Shown: one piece after another, positions 22,419 to 34,216 of the stretch | Layout: each line of letters starts with the position of its first letter | Position numbering within the stretch: the stretch's first letter is position 1 | Assembly: GCA_947683625.1 (NCBI GenBank) | Contig: CANTUR010000069.1 | Location: 5,394,001-5,458,000, forward strand | Direction: 5' to 3' | DNA from: Mallotus nudiflorus | Taxonomy: Eukaryota > Streptophyta > Magnoliopsida > Malpighiales > Euphorbiaceae | Length of the DNA: 64,000 nt | Program-made: the position numbers and the translations under genes | Notes under the pieces: generated by a model | What the model saw: only the letters and a program-made list of their open reading frames with translations | Databases searched by the model: none | What the model was told of the DNA's origin: nothing

Positions 22419-22807
22419 TTTGCTTTGCTTTCTATTCCTTTGCATTATAGTTATTTCTTTTACATGTCTTTTGCTCCCTTTTGAAGTTTTCTTAATTTTT
22501 TTGGCTCTTTAGTTAAGTTATTTTTCTTATGATTAACATTTGCTTCTAATTAAGTTTAAAATTCCTATTTATGAAATTGTCACAACTAATTGGTTGCACC
22601 TTTGGATTTATTAATTTTGATTCTTTCAAGAACATAAAAGGGGATAGCTTGAGAGGTAAAAAGCAAGAGTGGTACGATTCTTATAAAGAAAAGCCAAAAA
22701 CATTGAGTGAAACATAAGAGTATTCACAACCTTAAGTGTAAACACGTAAGGGAGTAAGTGAGGAATAAATTTCTTTTATTTCTAACATACTTTTGCAAGT
22801 TATAAAA
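22419..22807 (+). other. Leader of the older chromovirus, second part
   Basis: Continuation of 14971-15525 beyond the nested insertion; ends with GAGAGGTAAAAAGCAAGAG and TGTAAACACG words shared with the younger leader, placing the old gag start at 22808. Confidence 0.6.
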
Positions 22808-23294
22808 ATGAGTGGTGAAGAACATTAAAAGATTGACTTGATTAAGGCTGTAAATGAGTAATTTAAAAAGTTGAATGCTAGGCTAGATAATTTGCAATCT
22901 CCATATAATTATAAATCATCTAAAAAGGAAACATTTAAGGATGAAAAGGAAGAGGATTTCGAGTATGAAGAATCAAGTTCTATAAGAAGGCAAGAAGGTT
23001 ATATATAAGAGAGATAGCAATTTGGGCAGTATAAAGATACAAATCCCTACCTTTTAAGGAAAGAATGATCCTAAGCTTTACTTGGAGTGGGAAAGAAAAG
23101 TAGAGCATGTATTTAATTGTCGTAACTACTATGAGGAGAAGAAAGTTAAGCTAGCAGCTGTGGAGTTCACAAATTATAAAAGCATATACTTAGATCAATT
23201 GATGATCAATAGGCGTAGATATAGGGAGAGACTAATCCAATCATGGGAAGAGATAAAAATTGTAATGCTCAAGAGATTTATTGTTGATTCCTAA
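22808..23294 (+). pseudogene. Gag remnant of the older chromovirus
   Basis: Starts ATGAGTGGTGAAGAAC with an early stop. Homology to the young gag continues as MEWERKVEHVFNCRNYYEEK and KLAAVEFTNY (23082-23294). Several stops and at least one frameshift are present, and similarity ends after KRFIVDS. Protease and pol are missing. Confidence 0.8.
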
Positions 23295-23394
23295 ATTTCA
23301 GCGGTCCTCCAAAAGATCTAATGATGATGGTTTCCTATCAACTAGGTAGGGGAAAAATTTATATGGAAGTATTCCTGAGCATGCTCAGACAAGA

Positions 23395-23760
23395 TGAATA
23401 TTAAAAAATGCTCAAAACACACACTTAAGCCCCAAAACACTTAAAATTGATGCGTCGATAAGCTTGAAGGATTGCATGCTCATGTGCCTTGGGCATGGGC
23501 ATGTATACCCCAAACCTGATTTTTTACCTATAAATAGGCCTCCATATTTCATTTTTTGAAGAGCAAGGGAGGAAAAAAAATATACTGAAACTCTTCCAAA
23601 TGAAAGACTCAGGACTCCTATTCTATACACTTCTACCTCATCCAATACATTTTTCTTAGGATCTAGATCCAAAAGCCAAACTAAACTCCATCTAAGTTAA
23701 AGCACATTCTAAGGGTAATTACCCAGTCCCTCTGAGGATCTCCCTATCTTTTTTATTTAT
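23395..23760 (+). mobile_element. LTR-like promoter block, possibly Tat/Ogre type
   Basis: Contains TATAAATA at 23529-23536 in CCTATAAATAGGCCTCC, after a stretch rich in GCATGCCC/GGGCATG words. This resembles the U3/TATA region of the LTR at 42236-44102. Borders, PBS and coding parts were not found. The minus-strand frame at 23412-23672 is not convincing. Confidence 0.35.
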
Positions 23761-25065
23761 TTAAAAATAATCATTTTTGCATTTTCTCTTCTTCTCCTAC
23801 TCATTCTTCTCATTTTTATCATTTTATCATTTTATTTTATTATTTTTTATGTTATGAAAAAGTTGTGATTTTGTGGTGATTTGAAGTTTATGAATAAGAT
23901 ACGTAGAAGGAGTGGGTAGTTCTGGTAAATCTAGGAGTGTTTGCATTTATTTTTTCTTTTTCCACCATTTTTGCATTATTTTTCTTTTATGTTAAAAATG
24001 GGAATTTTGATGTAAAGTTAGCATTTTTGTTGTCATTTTTGCATTTTTTAGGAATTTTTTCAAAAATAGCCAAAAAAATAAAAAATAATATCAAAAGTCT
24101 CATTGATTAAAAGTATTTTCAAAAATAGTTTTAAGGAAGTTTTTCCTTTTTTTTTTCAAATTTAGATCATGTCTCTTCTAGAAGCTGTTTCACATCACCA
24201 ATTTGATCCTTCTATTTTTTTGAATTAAATTTGATCCTTTTTTTATTCGAACATTTTTTTTCTACTTTCTTCATTTTTTTTAACTTTTTTTTGCTGAACT
24301 TTTTTTTTTTTATTTTTAAGGTACTATTTTTTATCAATATTTTTATGCTCAATATTTTTTCATGCTCAACATTTTTTCTATTTTTAAGGTACTTTTAACA
24401 TTTTTTTTAATTTTTAAGCTAGTGTCACCATCTTTTTTTCCTTAACATTTTGTTTTTTTCTCAATATTTTTTTCTCTTCAAAAATTTTTTTAGGTACTAT
24501 CTTATTTTTTCTCGATGTTATTTGTTTTTTACTCAATATTTTTTCTACTATTTCATTTTTTCTCAACAATTTCACAATAATTTCTGTCCATTGACTCTCT
24601 TATTTCAAACTAATAAGCTCATGATTACATTTGCTTTTCTCATTTCAACAAACAACCTCTCAAGTCCCCACTAATAAACAATAATTAAAAGAAATGAAAA
24701 AAAAATCAATGAATTGCTACATCAGTATCCCTCATTTAACCATTTTAACTTTAATGTTGTCCCAACATTTTTTTTATCATCCCAACATCTTTTATGTTGT
24801 TTATGAAGAAATAATTTTTTTTTTTGCTACAATGCTGTCTTTCCTTCATTTCTAAGTGCAAGTGCCATTGCCCATTGCTTAAACTCTTCATAATGTATAT
24901 GAAAATTATTCATATAAAAATATTGGTTTCCTAAACCTAGGCCCAACATATAAATAACCATGTTTATGGGGTTCAATTTCTTAAAAAGGTTTGTTCATTT
25001 GCCAACTTATGGAAGTTTGGCACATGTATTATAGGGAGTGAGTTTTTTTTTTTTTCCAATTATAC
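23760..25065. other. T-rich low-complexity DNA, no gene
   Basis: Repeated words TCAATATTTTTT, CTCAACATTTTTT and TTTTTAAGGTAC between 24170 and 24560 suggest a decayed T-rich minisatellite. No coding sequence. Confidence 0.65.
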
Positions 25066-25069
25066 ATCT

Positions 25070-25445
25070 AAAAAAAGCAACACTAAAAAAAAGCAATAAA
25101 AAAATAAAAAGCAATAACACTGAAAAACAAAAAGCAATAAAAACAAAAACACTTAAAAATAAAAAGCAACAAAAGCAATAACACTGAAAAAAAAGCAACA
25201 AAAAACAATAATAAGTAAAAATACTGAAAAACAAAAAGCAACAAAAAGCAATAACACTAAAAAATAGAAGCAACAATAAGAAACAAAAAGCAACAATATT
25301 GAAAAAGAAAAAGCAATGACACTGAAAACAGAAGAAACAAAAAGAAACAACATTTAAAAACAGAAAGCAATAACATTGAAAAATAAAGAGTAACAAAAAA
25401 CAATAATAAGCAATAAAAAGCAACAATCGAAAAATAACAAAAAAC
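25070..25445. repeat. A-rich minisatellite (AAAAAGCAATAACACTGA unit)
   Basis: Around twenty degenerate units of AAAAAGCAA(C/T)A(A) with or without CACTGAAAAA, of varying length. The 161-codon minus-strand frame across it (25007-25492) is poly-Phe/Leu/Cys low complexity created by the repeat. Confidence 0.85.
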
Positions 25446-25492
25446 AAATCCCCAGCTCCCGTAATGAATGCACCAAGAATAATCAGTCCCAT

Positions 25493-26096
25493 ACTAATAA
25501 CATCCTTAATTTTGTTAATGATAAGAAAATATACTAAATCAGCCTTAGATTATAATTCATTTTTCTTGCTTTTTAATTTTTATAAAGAAATTTAATTATA
25601 GTGAACAAATTTGTATTTTTTTTATGAAATTTATTGAATTTTTAAAATTTGAGTCTCCATATTTATTTGAGAATACATAAAAAGAAAAAGAACAAGAAAA
25701 AGAAAAAAGAAAAAATTCTTCTATTTTCTTAATTTCTCATCTCTCTACTAAAAAGATAACAAAATTATAAATAAAAAACTAGAATATTTTATAGATCATA
25801 TAATAAACTGAAGTCATATCTAATACTAATATTTTTCTTATTATTTTTATTATTTTTATATCTTGATAGTGAAGGAACATATATACAAATCTCATTGACC
25901 TGGGGCATGGACAAAGACTTTTCCATTACATGTCAAGTTACCTAACAAAAAAATTCCATAAAATGCAAGTTGTGAATTCTTAAACCATCTTTGTAGATTC
26001 CAAACACATTATGCAAGTAATGAAAGTTGAATCTTGGTATTGCAGTAACTATGATAATTAAATTGATATTTATAATGGTTTTAACAGACCATTAAC
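25493..26096. other. AT-rich DNA, no gene recognised
   Basis: No transposon ends or domains seen. If the exons proposed on the minus strand are real, this would be their downstream intron. Confidence 0.5.
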
Positions 26097-26170
26097 CTTC
26101 CAACAATGGGAGGTGTGTATCTCTGCCTTGCCAGAAAGTACTCCATAATCATCATAAATGCAACTGTGGT
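26097..26170 (-). other. Possible exon of an unidentified minus-strand host gene
   Basis: Minus-strand stretch preceded by CTTTAACAG and followed by GTTAAT. It is open in the phase left by the candidate exon at 33124-33256, reading HSCIYDDYGVLSGKAEI. No family recognised; supported only by splice-like borders and phase. Confidence 0.25.
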
Positions 26171-26631
26171 CTGTTAAAGTGTGGTGTACATAGGAACATT
26201 TAATGTTTTTCTGAGGCCATCAGCCCAACATCCTCCTTCCTTCTTGTCTAGTTCCTTCCCATTAAAAGTAACCTCTTTCCTTAATTTTGAACTCTAATTC
26301 TCTGTGGCTTCTATGCATTCTAACCTCATATTCAATAAATAAGGCATTATATAAGATAATTGCCTACACTTGACTCGAGACCTGAAATTTATTTGTTACT
26401 ATAAGATTGGAACTTCTTCATCCTAACCTTTTTATTCTCAAGTTCTACCATCATCCTAGTAAGATAGCTCCAACATCTGAGTTTTCAAGGCTGTCTTGCA
26501 TTACAAAAAGTGAACAAAAGACTAAAAGCTTGAGATTTTTTTATTTATCAACTTTCTACAACTTCAGCAAAACAAATCATAAGAATCCTTAAAGATGAAT
26601 CGTTAGGAAAAACTTGCTTATACTTGATATC

Positions 26632-26845
26632 TATTACAGGCTGTAACAGAAGACTGTAATGTTATAGTCTGATTGTCAAACTAAAGGGCTTTTATAGTCA
26701 GATGATTATAGTTATTAAAGTCTATAATAGGAGATTGTTATAGTTTAATTGTCATACTAAAGGGGCTCTTACAATCAGATGGTTACAGGATGTGTACCTC
26801 TAACTTTCTAGCCATTTCAAAAGACTTTCTAACTCTATATGTATA

Positions 26846-26876
<31 letters not shown>

Positions 26877-26943
26877 GCTTGTATATTTGATAAATGACAC
26901 ATGAAATCAATTCTTATTTTAAGAGCTTTATAGTTTGATTACA
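26632..26943 (+). repeat. 5' LTR of the copia element
   Basis: Starts TATTACAGG (TGTTACAGG in the 3' LTR) and ends GATTACA. It contains internal repeats of TATAGTC and CAGATG(A/G)TTA, and a (GT)n(AT)n run at about 26847-26876. The first base pair TG has mutated to TA. Confidence 0.9.
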
Positions 26944-26957
26944 TGGTATCAAAGCTT
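26944..26957 (+). other. Primer-binding site of the copia element
   Basis: TGGTATCAAAGCTT directly after the LTR; tRNA-iMet type with one mismatch. Confidence 0.85.
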
Positions 26958-27518
26958 AGGTTATTTGGGTGAGTGAAAATTCAGGTATGGGTTATTTGGG
27001 TGAAAATAGAGAAGTGAGGCAGAGGACTTAGCTTTAGTTTGCCACTTAAGAGGTGCCTACTGTCAACACTACCAATCTAGGGAGGTCTCATATGCCGATA
27101 CAAAGTTCTGCCTAAATTCCAACCACTTCCATTTCATACCTAGTTGGGGTCTATATAGCTGGCTTTTTGGCACATTCTTGTGCAACTAAAATACTTACTT
27201 GAATGGGCTGGTATTTATTTTGGACTTTGTTCAATTATTTCCTTTGATCTATTTTGGGCTTTATTCAATTATTTCCTTTGTTCAATTCTTTACTTTGGGC
27301 TATATTTTTTTATTTCCTTTTCTTTTGATCTATTAAAAAAATCTATTTATTTTTCTTTATACGGTAGGTTTTTTATGGCTTATTTTATTCACTCATTATC
27401 TAGTTTGACCGTCTTATTAATTTTATTATTTTAATTTGGTAGGCTAAGCCTCATTTATATTATTATATTATTGGTAGACTAAGCCTCTTGTATCTTATGG
27501 TTTTGAGTCTTGTGAAGA

Positions 27519-28367
27519 AATATAGCTGAGAAAAAGATTGTTGTTATTCCTGATGTGGTTCCGATGGTGTCCAAAATTGCAGAACATAAACTCAATAGTA
27601 CAAACTGCCTTGATTGGAGTCAAACTATCGAGTTATATTTGCTTATTATTTCTATAGATAGTTATTTGATTGATGATCCTCCCACAGATGAGTCTAAATT
27701 GTCTTGGATGAGAGATGATGCTAGATTATTTTTACAGATCCATAATTCTATTAATAGTGTGGTAGTTGGCTTAATAACTCACTGTAGGACAGTCAAAGAA
27801 TTAATGAACTACTTAGAATTTTTATACTCTAAAAAAGGGAATATCTCTCATATCTATAATATGTGTAAGGCATTTTACAGGGCAGACAAAGGTGATAGAT
27901 CTCTCACCAATGACTTCATGGATTTCAAGAGAACATATGAAGAACTCAACATGTTGCTTCCTTTCAGCACTAATATAACTATACAACAAGCTCAGTGAGA
28001 GAATCTGGCTATTATGAGTTTTGTAGTTGGTCTTCCATCTAAATTTGAGATTGCTAAATCTCAAATTCTTTATGGATCAGAGATTTCTTCTCTATAAAGT
28101 GTTTTCAGCAGGGTTCTTCATACAAAAAGTTCATTGACTGTTCAACCAACTCAGCCTAATAGTGCTCTTGTTAGTTGTCATAACACATTTGAGCCAGGGA
28201 AACAACAATATAGGAGTGGCGGCGGTAATAAAGGTATAGGATTCAATAACTATGATAAGAATATTGGTACTCGTGGACAAGAGTTAAGGGAAATAGTTTG
28301 TCACTATTGTCATAAGCCCAGTCATTTCAAGCGAGATTGTCAGAGGTTTCAGTACAGGAAAGCTTAG
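27519..28367 (+). pseudogene. Copia gag
   Basis: Reads SKIAEHKLNSTNCLDWSQTI, LSWMRDDARLFLQIHNSI and KGDRSLTNDFMDFKRTYEEL as in plant copia gag (UBN2-type), then a CCHC knuckle CHYCHKPSHFKRDC near residue 55 of the second open block (28134-28367). In-frame stops lie near 27996 and 28095. A longer open frame may begin upstream of the ATG at 27555. Confidence 0.85.
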
Positions 28368-28439
28368 TATGCCCATGTTGCATATACTCCAAAGACGTTT
28401 AAAAAGTCTATTCTGGTATCTATAGATGAATATGCTAAA

Positions 28440-29857
28440 TTGACTAAGCTTCAAGAAGTATTGAAACTCCAGTTTAGTTTTGAGTCAGGTAAACCCAATA
28501 CATGTCTAGTTTCCTCCCCTTCCAAATGGGTCATTAACTCTAGTGCTACAAATCATATGACAGGTAATTCTAATTTATTATCTAATTTCCAGTCACATAA
28601 ACCTACTTCTCCTATTACTTTAGCCAATGGTTCCACCTCTTGTGCTATTGGATCTGGAATGATTAAACCTACATCATCACTCACTTTATAATCTGTTCTT
28701 AATCTACCTCAGTTATCATTCAATTTGATTTTTGTCAGTAAACTTACTCAAAGTTTCAATTGTTATGTCTCATTTTTTCTAATTCTTGTTTATTTCAGGA
28801 TCTTATGATGAAGAAAATTATTGGTGAAGGACATGAGATAAGAGGACTATACATCCTTGATACACAAATACCAAAGTATATTGCCTGTGCAGGGGTTGTC
28901 ATTCCTTTTGAAGCACATTATCGTTTAGGACATCCTTCTTTTCCTATTCTTAAAAAATTATGTTCTTATTTTTCTAGCATGTCCTCTTTAGATTATAAGT
29001 CTTATTAGTTTTCCAAACACCATCGTCTCAATTCCAGTCCAAGAGTCAATAAATGAGCTACTACTTTTGAGTTGATACATTCTAATGTTTAGGGTTCTTG
29101 TCTAGTTGCATCTAAAACTAGGTTTAGATACTTTGTTACTTTTGTTGATGATTAGCCCAAAATGACATGGTTATATTTAATGAAAAATCGATCAGAATTG
29201 TTTTCTAATTTCTCTACCTTTTGTGCTGAGATTCAAACTCAATTTAGTGTGCCTATACAAACTTTAAGAAGTGATAATGCTAAGGAATACCTGTCAGTAT
29301 CCTTTCAAAATTAGATGATAAAATAAGGTATTCTTCATCAAACATCTTATGTGGACATACCTTCTAAAAAACGTATTGTTGAAAGAAAGAATAGGCATCT
29401 TCTTAAAACTACTAGAGCATTATTATTTCAAATGCAAGTTCTAAAATAATTATTGGTTGATGCTGTTTCTATAGCTTGTTTTCTTATTAATCAAATGCCT
29501 TCTTAGTCCTATTTGGTGAGACCCCTTTTCATGTTCTCATTCCTAATAGGACATTGTTTCTCATTGAACCTATAATATTTTATTGTACTTGCTTTGTGGA
29601 TGTTAGCCCTCAGGTACAAAACTTGATCCAAAACCTTTGAAGTGTATTTTTCTTAGCTATTCCCATGTGCAAAAGGGATATAAATGTTATTCTCCTGACT
29701 TGAACAGGTATCTTGTGTCAGTTGATGTTGTGTTTTTGGAACATACATAATTTTCTTCATCTTTAGGATCTACTTGTTAGGGGGAGGATGATGGTTTGCT
29801 AGTTTATACTATTACTCATCCAACTGCTCCCTCAGCTCCTATTAAGCCTCCTATCAC
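28440..29857 (+). pseudogene. Copia protease and integrase, decayed
   Basis: Protease-like block KWVINSSATNHMTGNSNLLS has lost the catalytic Asp of the usual D-S-G. GAG-pre-integrase follows (HYRLGHPSFPILKKLCS, 28760-29008), then integrase pieces in several frames (FRYFVTFVDD, TLRSDNAKEYLS, RIVERKNRHLLKT). Many stops. Confidence 0.8.
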
Positions 29858-29867
29858 ACAAACATAC

Positions 29868-30655
29868 TAATATCAACCCTAAAAGGGATCAACAACGCCT
29901 GAATATGAAGAATTCAAGCTAATTAGCTTAATTTCCTATTTTGAAATTAATTAGCTTGATTGGACGAATTTTGATTTATTTTCTTATTTTGGAGTCAATA
30001 AGGAAGATTCAAGAAGATTCTAGAAGATGTGAGAAGATTCAAGAATATTCCAAGTCAAAGTCAAAGTCAAATAGTCAACAAGTCAAAGTCAAGGGTCAAC
30101 GGTCAACATGTGACATGGCATGCTTCTATTCTTAGTTGTCATGAGTTGTCATTTTGCTTAGTTGTCATGACTTGTAATGAGTTGTCAATTTTGACTTTTT
30201 AAAGATGAGTTGTCATTAGTTGCCATTAGTTGTCATATTTTAAAGGAAATCTCCTTAATTAAGGATTTTCCTATATAGGTATCTTTGGGAATAAGGAATA
30301 GAACCTTTTCCTTTAAGGATTAGGTTGTTTACATGCCTATATAAGGGCTAACCCTATGACATACGAATTTAAGAAGAAGATTGAAATATTAAAAGTAAGG
30401 TTTTTCCTTAAACTTTGTTCTTTTGAAACTTTGCAAGTTTACTTGAATTGTTTCACTTCTACCTTTCATTACAATTGCTAGGTTAGATTAAACTTAGAAT
30501 TGTGTGATTGTTCATCTTATAATAGCTAAGTATCTTGCTTCAATTTAATAAGCAAGGGGTTTAGCTCCATCAACACAACTATCGTTAATGATCCTTGGGC
30601 TAATATTCAAAGTTAGATGCGCGTTCTATCTCTTTTATAGGTAGGGTTCGTATCA
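29868..30655 (+). mobile_element. Solo LTR nested in the copia element
   Basis: 788 bp from TAATATCAACCC to GTTCGTATCA, flanked by target duplication CATAC (29863-29867 and 30656-30660), with no internal region. It is the best copy of the LTR family also seen at 47373, 52434, 53252 and 54901. It has TATATAAGGG near 30339 and a W-box cluster at 30053-30106. It interrupts the copia pol between integrase and RT, so it inserted later, then lost its body by LTR-LTR recombination. Confidence 0.92.
30053..30106 (-). promoter_or_regulatory. Cluster of eight W-box motifs (TTGAC[C/T]) in the LTR U3
   Basis: On the + strand [A/G]GTCAA occurs at 30053, 30059, 30065, 30073, 30081, 30087, 30094 and 30101. 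Each is a full W-box core on the minus strand. The first three are spaced exactly 6 bp. It lies about 230 bp before the TATA box. W-boxes bind WRKY factors; a regulatory role here is inference. Confidence 0.6.
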
Positions 30656-30679
30656 CATACTCCCATTGGACATAACCTC

Positions 30680-32310
30680 CTACTCCTTTTTCTACACCTA
30701 TTCAAGATCCTCTTACTCCATGTCCTAATGAACCAGATTCTTCATCATCAAATCCAGTTCCGAGTGATGATCTTCCTATTGCTCTCCGTAAAGGTAAACG
30801 CATATGCACCTATCCTGTTTCTTCTTTTGTTTCCTATAACCATTTGTCATCTTTTTCTTATTCTTTTATTGCCACTCTCAATTATGTTTCTGTCCCTAAA
30901 ACTTTTTATGAAGCTTTAACACATCTTGGCTAGCGTAATACAATGATTGAGGAGATGAATGCATTAGATGTCAATGGTACTTGGACCTTGGATAATTTAC
31001 TTATAGGAAAATAGGCCATTGGTTGTAAATGGGTGTTTGTAGTAATGGTTAATCCTAATGGATCTATTGCTAGATTAAAAGCTCATCTTGTTGCTAAAGG
31101 ATACGCATAGACATATGCAGTGGATTATTCTGACACATTTTCTCCTATTGCTAAACTTGCTTCTGTCAAACTCTTTATTTCTATAGTAGTTACTTATGAT
31201 TGGCATTTGCATTAGTTAGACATCAAAAATTCCTTTCTTTATGGAGACCTTCATGAGGAAGTTTATATAGAGCAACCACCTGGTTTTGTTGCTTAAGGGG
31301 AGTATGGGAAAGTATGTTGGCTTTGTAATCCTTATATGGATTAAAACAAAGTCCTCGTGGCTGGTTTGGCAAGTTTAGTTAAACTATTGAGAAGTTTGGC
31401 ATGCAAAAGAGTAAGTATGAGCATTTTGTGTTTTATAGAAACTCTAATGGTGGCAATATTCTATTAGTCATGTATGTGGACAATATTATGATCACTGGTA
31501 GTAACACTACAGGGGTTTCATCTCTTAAATCCTTTCTCCATACTCAGTTTCATACTAAAGATTTAGGAATGTTAAAATATTTTTTGGGAGTTAAAGTGAC
31601 TAGGAGCAAGAAAGGAATCTTCTTATCTCAAAGAAAGTATGTACTAGATTTACTATTTGAAATAGGAAAATTAGGTACTAAACCATTTAGTACTCCAATG
31701 GTTCCTAATTTGCGGCTTACAAAAGATGGTGAATTATTTGAAGATCTTGAGAGATATAAAAGATTGGTTAGGAAATTGAATTATCTTACTATGACCCGTC
31801 TAAATATTTCATATTTAGTTAGTATGGGTAGCTAGTATATGTCATCTCCAACTATCGATCACTAGAACGAAGTATAACAAATTTTGGGCTATCTAAAAGG
31901 AGCTCCTGGATGTGGCATTATGTATGGCAATTATGGTCATACTAGAATTGAATATTTTTTAGATGCTGATTAGGTAGGATGTAAGAAAGATTGAAGATCC
32001 ACTTCAGGATATTATATCTTTATTGGAGGTAATTTGGTTTCATGGAAAATCAAGAACCAAAATGTAGTTTCCTAATCAAATGCATAATCTGAATATAGGG
32101 CTATGGCCCAATCTACATGTGAAATAATGTGGGTACATCAGCTCCTTAGTGAAGTAGGACTTAAGATCTCAATGCTAGCAAAATTATGGTGTGACAACCA
32201 AGCTACAATTCACATTGCTTCTAATCTAGTCTTTCACAAGCAAACCAAACATATTGAGATTGATTGTCACTTTGTTCGTGAGAAAATTCAGTAAGGCTTA
32301 ATTTTTACAG
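30680..32310 (+). pseudogene. Copia reverse transcriptase and RNase H
   Basis: RT blocks: KWVFV.VNPNGSIARLKA (about 31030), then YVDNIMITGSNTTGVSSL (31401-31835), where YVDD has become YVDN. RNase H: AQSTCEIMWVHQLLSEVG, WCDNQATIHIASN and KHIEIDCHFVREKIQ (32103-32294). Stops are frequent, so the enzyme is dead. Confidence 0.88.
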
Positions 32311-32422
32311 GATATGTGAAGATTAGAGAATAATTGGGTGACATCTTTATAAAAGCTCTTCATGGAATTCAAATTGATTATCTTTATAATAAGCTGGGCA
32401 TGATCAACATCTATGCTGCAAC

Positions 32423-32433
32423 TTGAGGGGGAG
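32423..32433 (+). other. Polypurine tract of the copia element
   Basis: TTGAGGGGGAG immediately before the 3' LTR. Confidence 0.85.
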
Positions 32434-32724
32434 TGTTACAGGTTATAACAAAAGACTGTAATGTTATAGTTTAATTGTTAAACTAAAGGGCTCTTATAGT
32501 CAGATGGTTATAGTTGTTATAGGCTGTAACATGAGACTATTATAGTCTAATTGTCAGATTAAAAGGCTTTTATAGTCAGATGGTTACAACCTGTATACCT
32601 CTAACTTTCTAGCCATTTCAGAAGACTTTTTAACTCTATACGTGTATATATATATATGCTTGTATATTTGATAAATGACATATGAAATCAATTCTTATTT
32701 TAAGAGCTTTGTAGTCTAATTATA
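32434..32724 (+). repeat. 3' LTR of the copia element
   Basis: Starts TGTTACAGG and ends AATTATA (CA lost to TA), followed by TSD ATATC. Confidence 0.9.
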
Positions 32725-33123
32725 ATATCCTTTAATTCAAGTTAGAGACACAAGTTCCTGAAAACCAGTTGTGTGTAAGCAAGTCAAGTCTCAATTTAAG
32801 GAACTTTCATAACTAAGTAAATCTATCTATCTTATTAAAATTAGAAACTCATACAATAGTAACTCACAATGACACCCTTACCTTTTAGTATCACTAAAAA
32901 CACCATTTTAATAAGCTTTGCAATTCTAGATTCAGTGGTTTTTCTTTATATGCAATAATATGATTAGTTAGAGAGCACGTAAAAAAAAATAAATGACCAA
33001 GATCAAGCTTTTAAGCCTTATACCATAACACAAAAATAAGTTACACACAGACACATACACCCCTCAATTAGCTTAAAAGCATAGGAACATTAAAATTCTA
33101 GTAAAGAATAATAAAATATTAAC

Positions 33124-33256
33124 CTTCAAAAGACAAAGGGTCACCCTGGTTTGCATGTTGCATCATTAGAGGGTACATAACCATGTGTTGTGTTAGAGCT
33201 AAAGATACATTCATCTTGGAGGATGATTCCACCAGCTTATCCTGAAGAAGCATGAT
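33124..33256 (-). other. Possible exon of an unidentified minus-strand host gene
   Basis: Open minus-strand stretch ending GAAG/GTTAAT, with protein-like content (LLQDKLVESSSKMNVSLALT, MVMYPLMMQHANQGDPLSFE). An alternative acceptor, CTTCTTCAG, lies 15 bp inside. Not recognised. Neighbouring candidates: 33818-33896 (DYLRDYKATWNLCKKYLN, CAG/GTTCTT donor) and an ATG-start frame below about 34105 (MACSSPSSPSLSSSS). Phases between these do not all join, so exons may be missing or wrong. Confidence 0.3.
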
Positions 33257-33817
33257 CTTTAGAATATTGGTTCTTCAATCAATATTACAACCTAAAGACA
33301 TTAATTGATTCAATAAATTAAATAAATCATGTGACTTATCCAGTAATTACAAAGGAAAGACAAGAATTCCAGCTGCCATAAAGTCAAAAGTTATCTGTAA
33401 AAAAACTAATTACAGAAATGCATTTATTCATGTTGGAAGTTTCATAATTAGAAATAGTGCCCTCTAAAAACTAAGTTGGGATTCTGCATGCGCATACATA
33501 AGTATCTAATCTTTTTCAAAATCCTTATTCTTTAAATGAATTAATTGAAGCATCTAACACAGACATATGCATGTCCTAATATATAAATACACAACTATGT
33601 AATCTTTTTAAAAATCCATAATCTTCAAATTAATTAGTTAAGGCAATTGACACAGATTAACTAATGCTACCTAAATCACAGGCATGATGTTGAAATACCA
33701 TAATGTAGAAAAATAGTAGAGTTGTTAGACATCTTAAATTGGAGGAAGAAAAGTACAAAAATATGTTCAAATTATCCAAAACACAAATCATAAATAAAAA
33801 ATATGTAAAAAAAGAAC

Positions 33818-33896
33818 CTGATTCTAGCTCTATGTTTAAATATTTTTTGCAGAGATTCCAGGTTGCCTTGTAATCTCTAAGATAATCTTGAGTGTG
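33818..33896 (-). other. Second possible exon of the same minus-strand gene
   Basis: Acceptor TTTCTTTAAG, 26 open codons reading HTQDYLRDYKATWNLCKKYL, donor CAG/GTTCTT. Lies between the putative first exon near 34.1 kb and the candidate at 33.2 kb. Confidence 0.22.
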
Positions 33897-34216
33897 CTTA
33901 AAGAAACCTTAATCGAGATCAATCGATTTTATTCAAAATTAGTCATGAAATTACTGAAACTTAGAAATTAGATAAATAGGTGGAAATGATTAGTATGCTC
34001 TCTAACTTGAATATTGAAGAAGAAAAAAAAACATTGCAATTTTTCATTTTTCTTCTGATGAGAAGAAGATGACAAAGATGGAGACGATGGAGAAGAACAT
34101 GCCATGCGACGGAGGAGAGCAAGTTGCTCAACATGAATCAACACAAAGGAGTGTTTACATGATCCTTCTTCGTTGTTTCTCTTCGTCAGCAAGGGGAGTG
34201 CTTTTTCTTTTTTTAA

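Larger units (their letters stand above)
26627..32729 (+). mobile_element. Decayed Ty1/copia element with TSD
   Basis: The element is 26632-32724, flanked by the target duplication ATATC at 26627-26631 and 32725-32729. It has a 312-bp 5' LTR, PBS, gag, protease, integrase, RT, RNase H, PPT and a 291-bp 3' LTR. The LTRs differ at many positions and the coding region is full of stops, so this is much older than the chromovirus at 15.5 kb. It is itself interrupted by a solo LTR at 29868-30655. Confidence 0.93.

Noticed and set aside
25007..25492. 161-codon minus-strand open frame
   Set aside because: Poly-Phe/Leu/Cys product of an A-rich minisatellite; no domain, alternate frames equally open.
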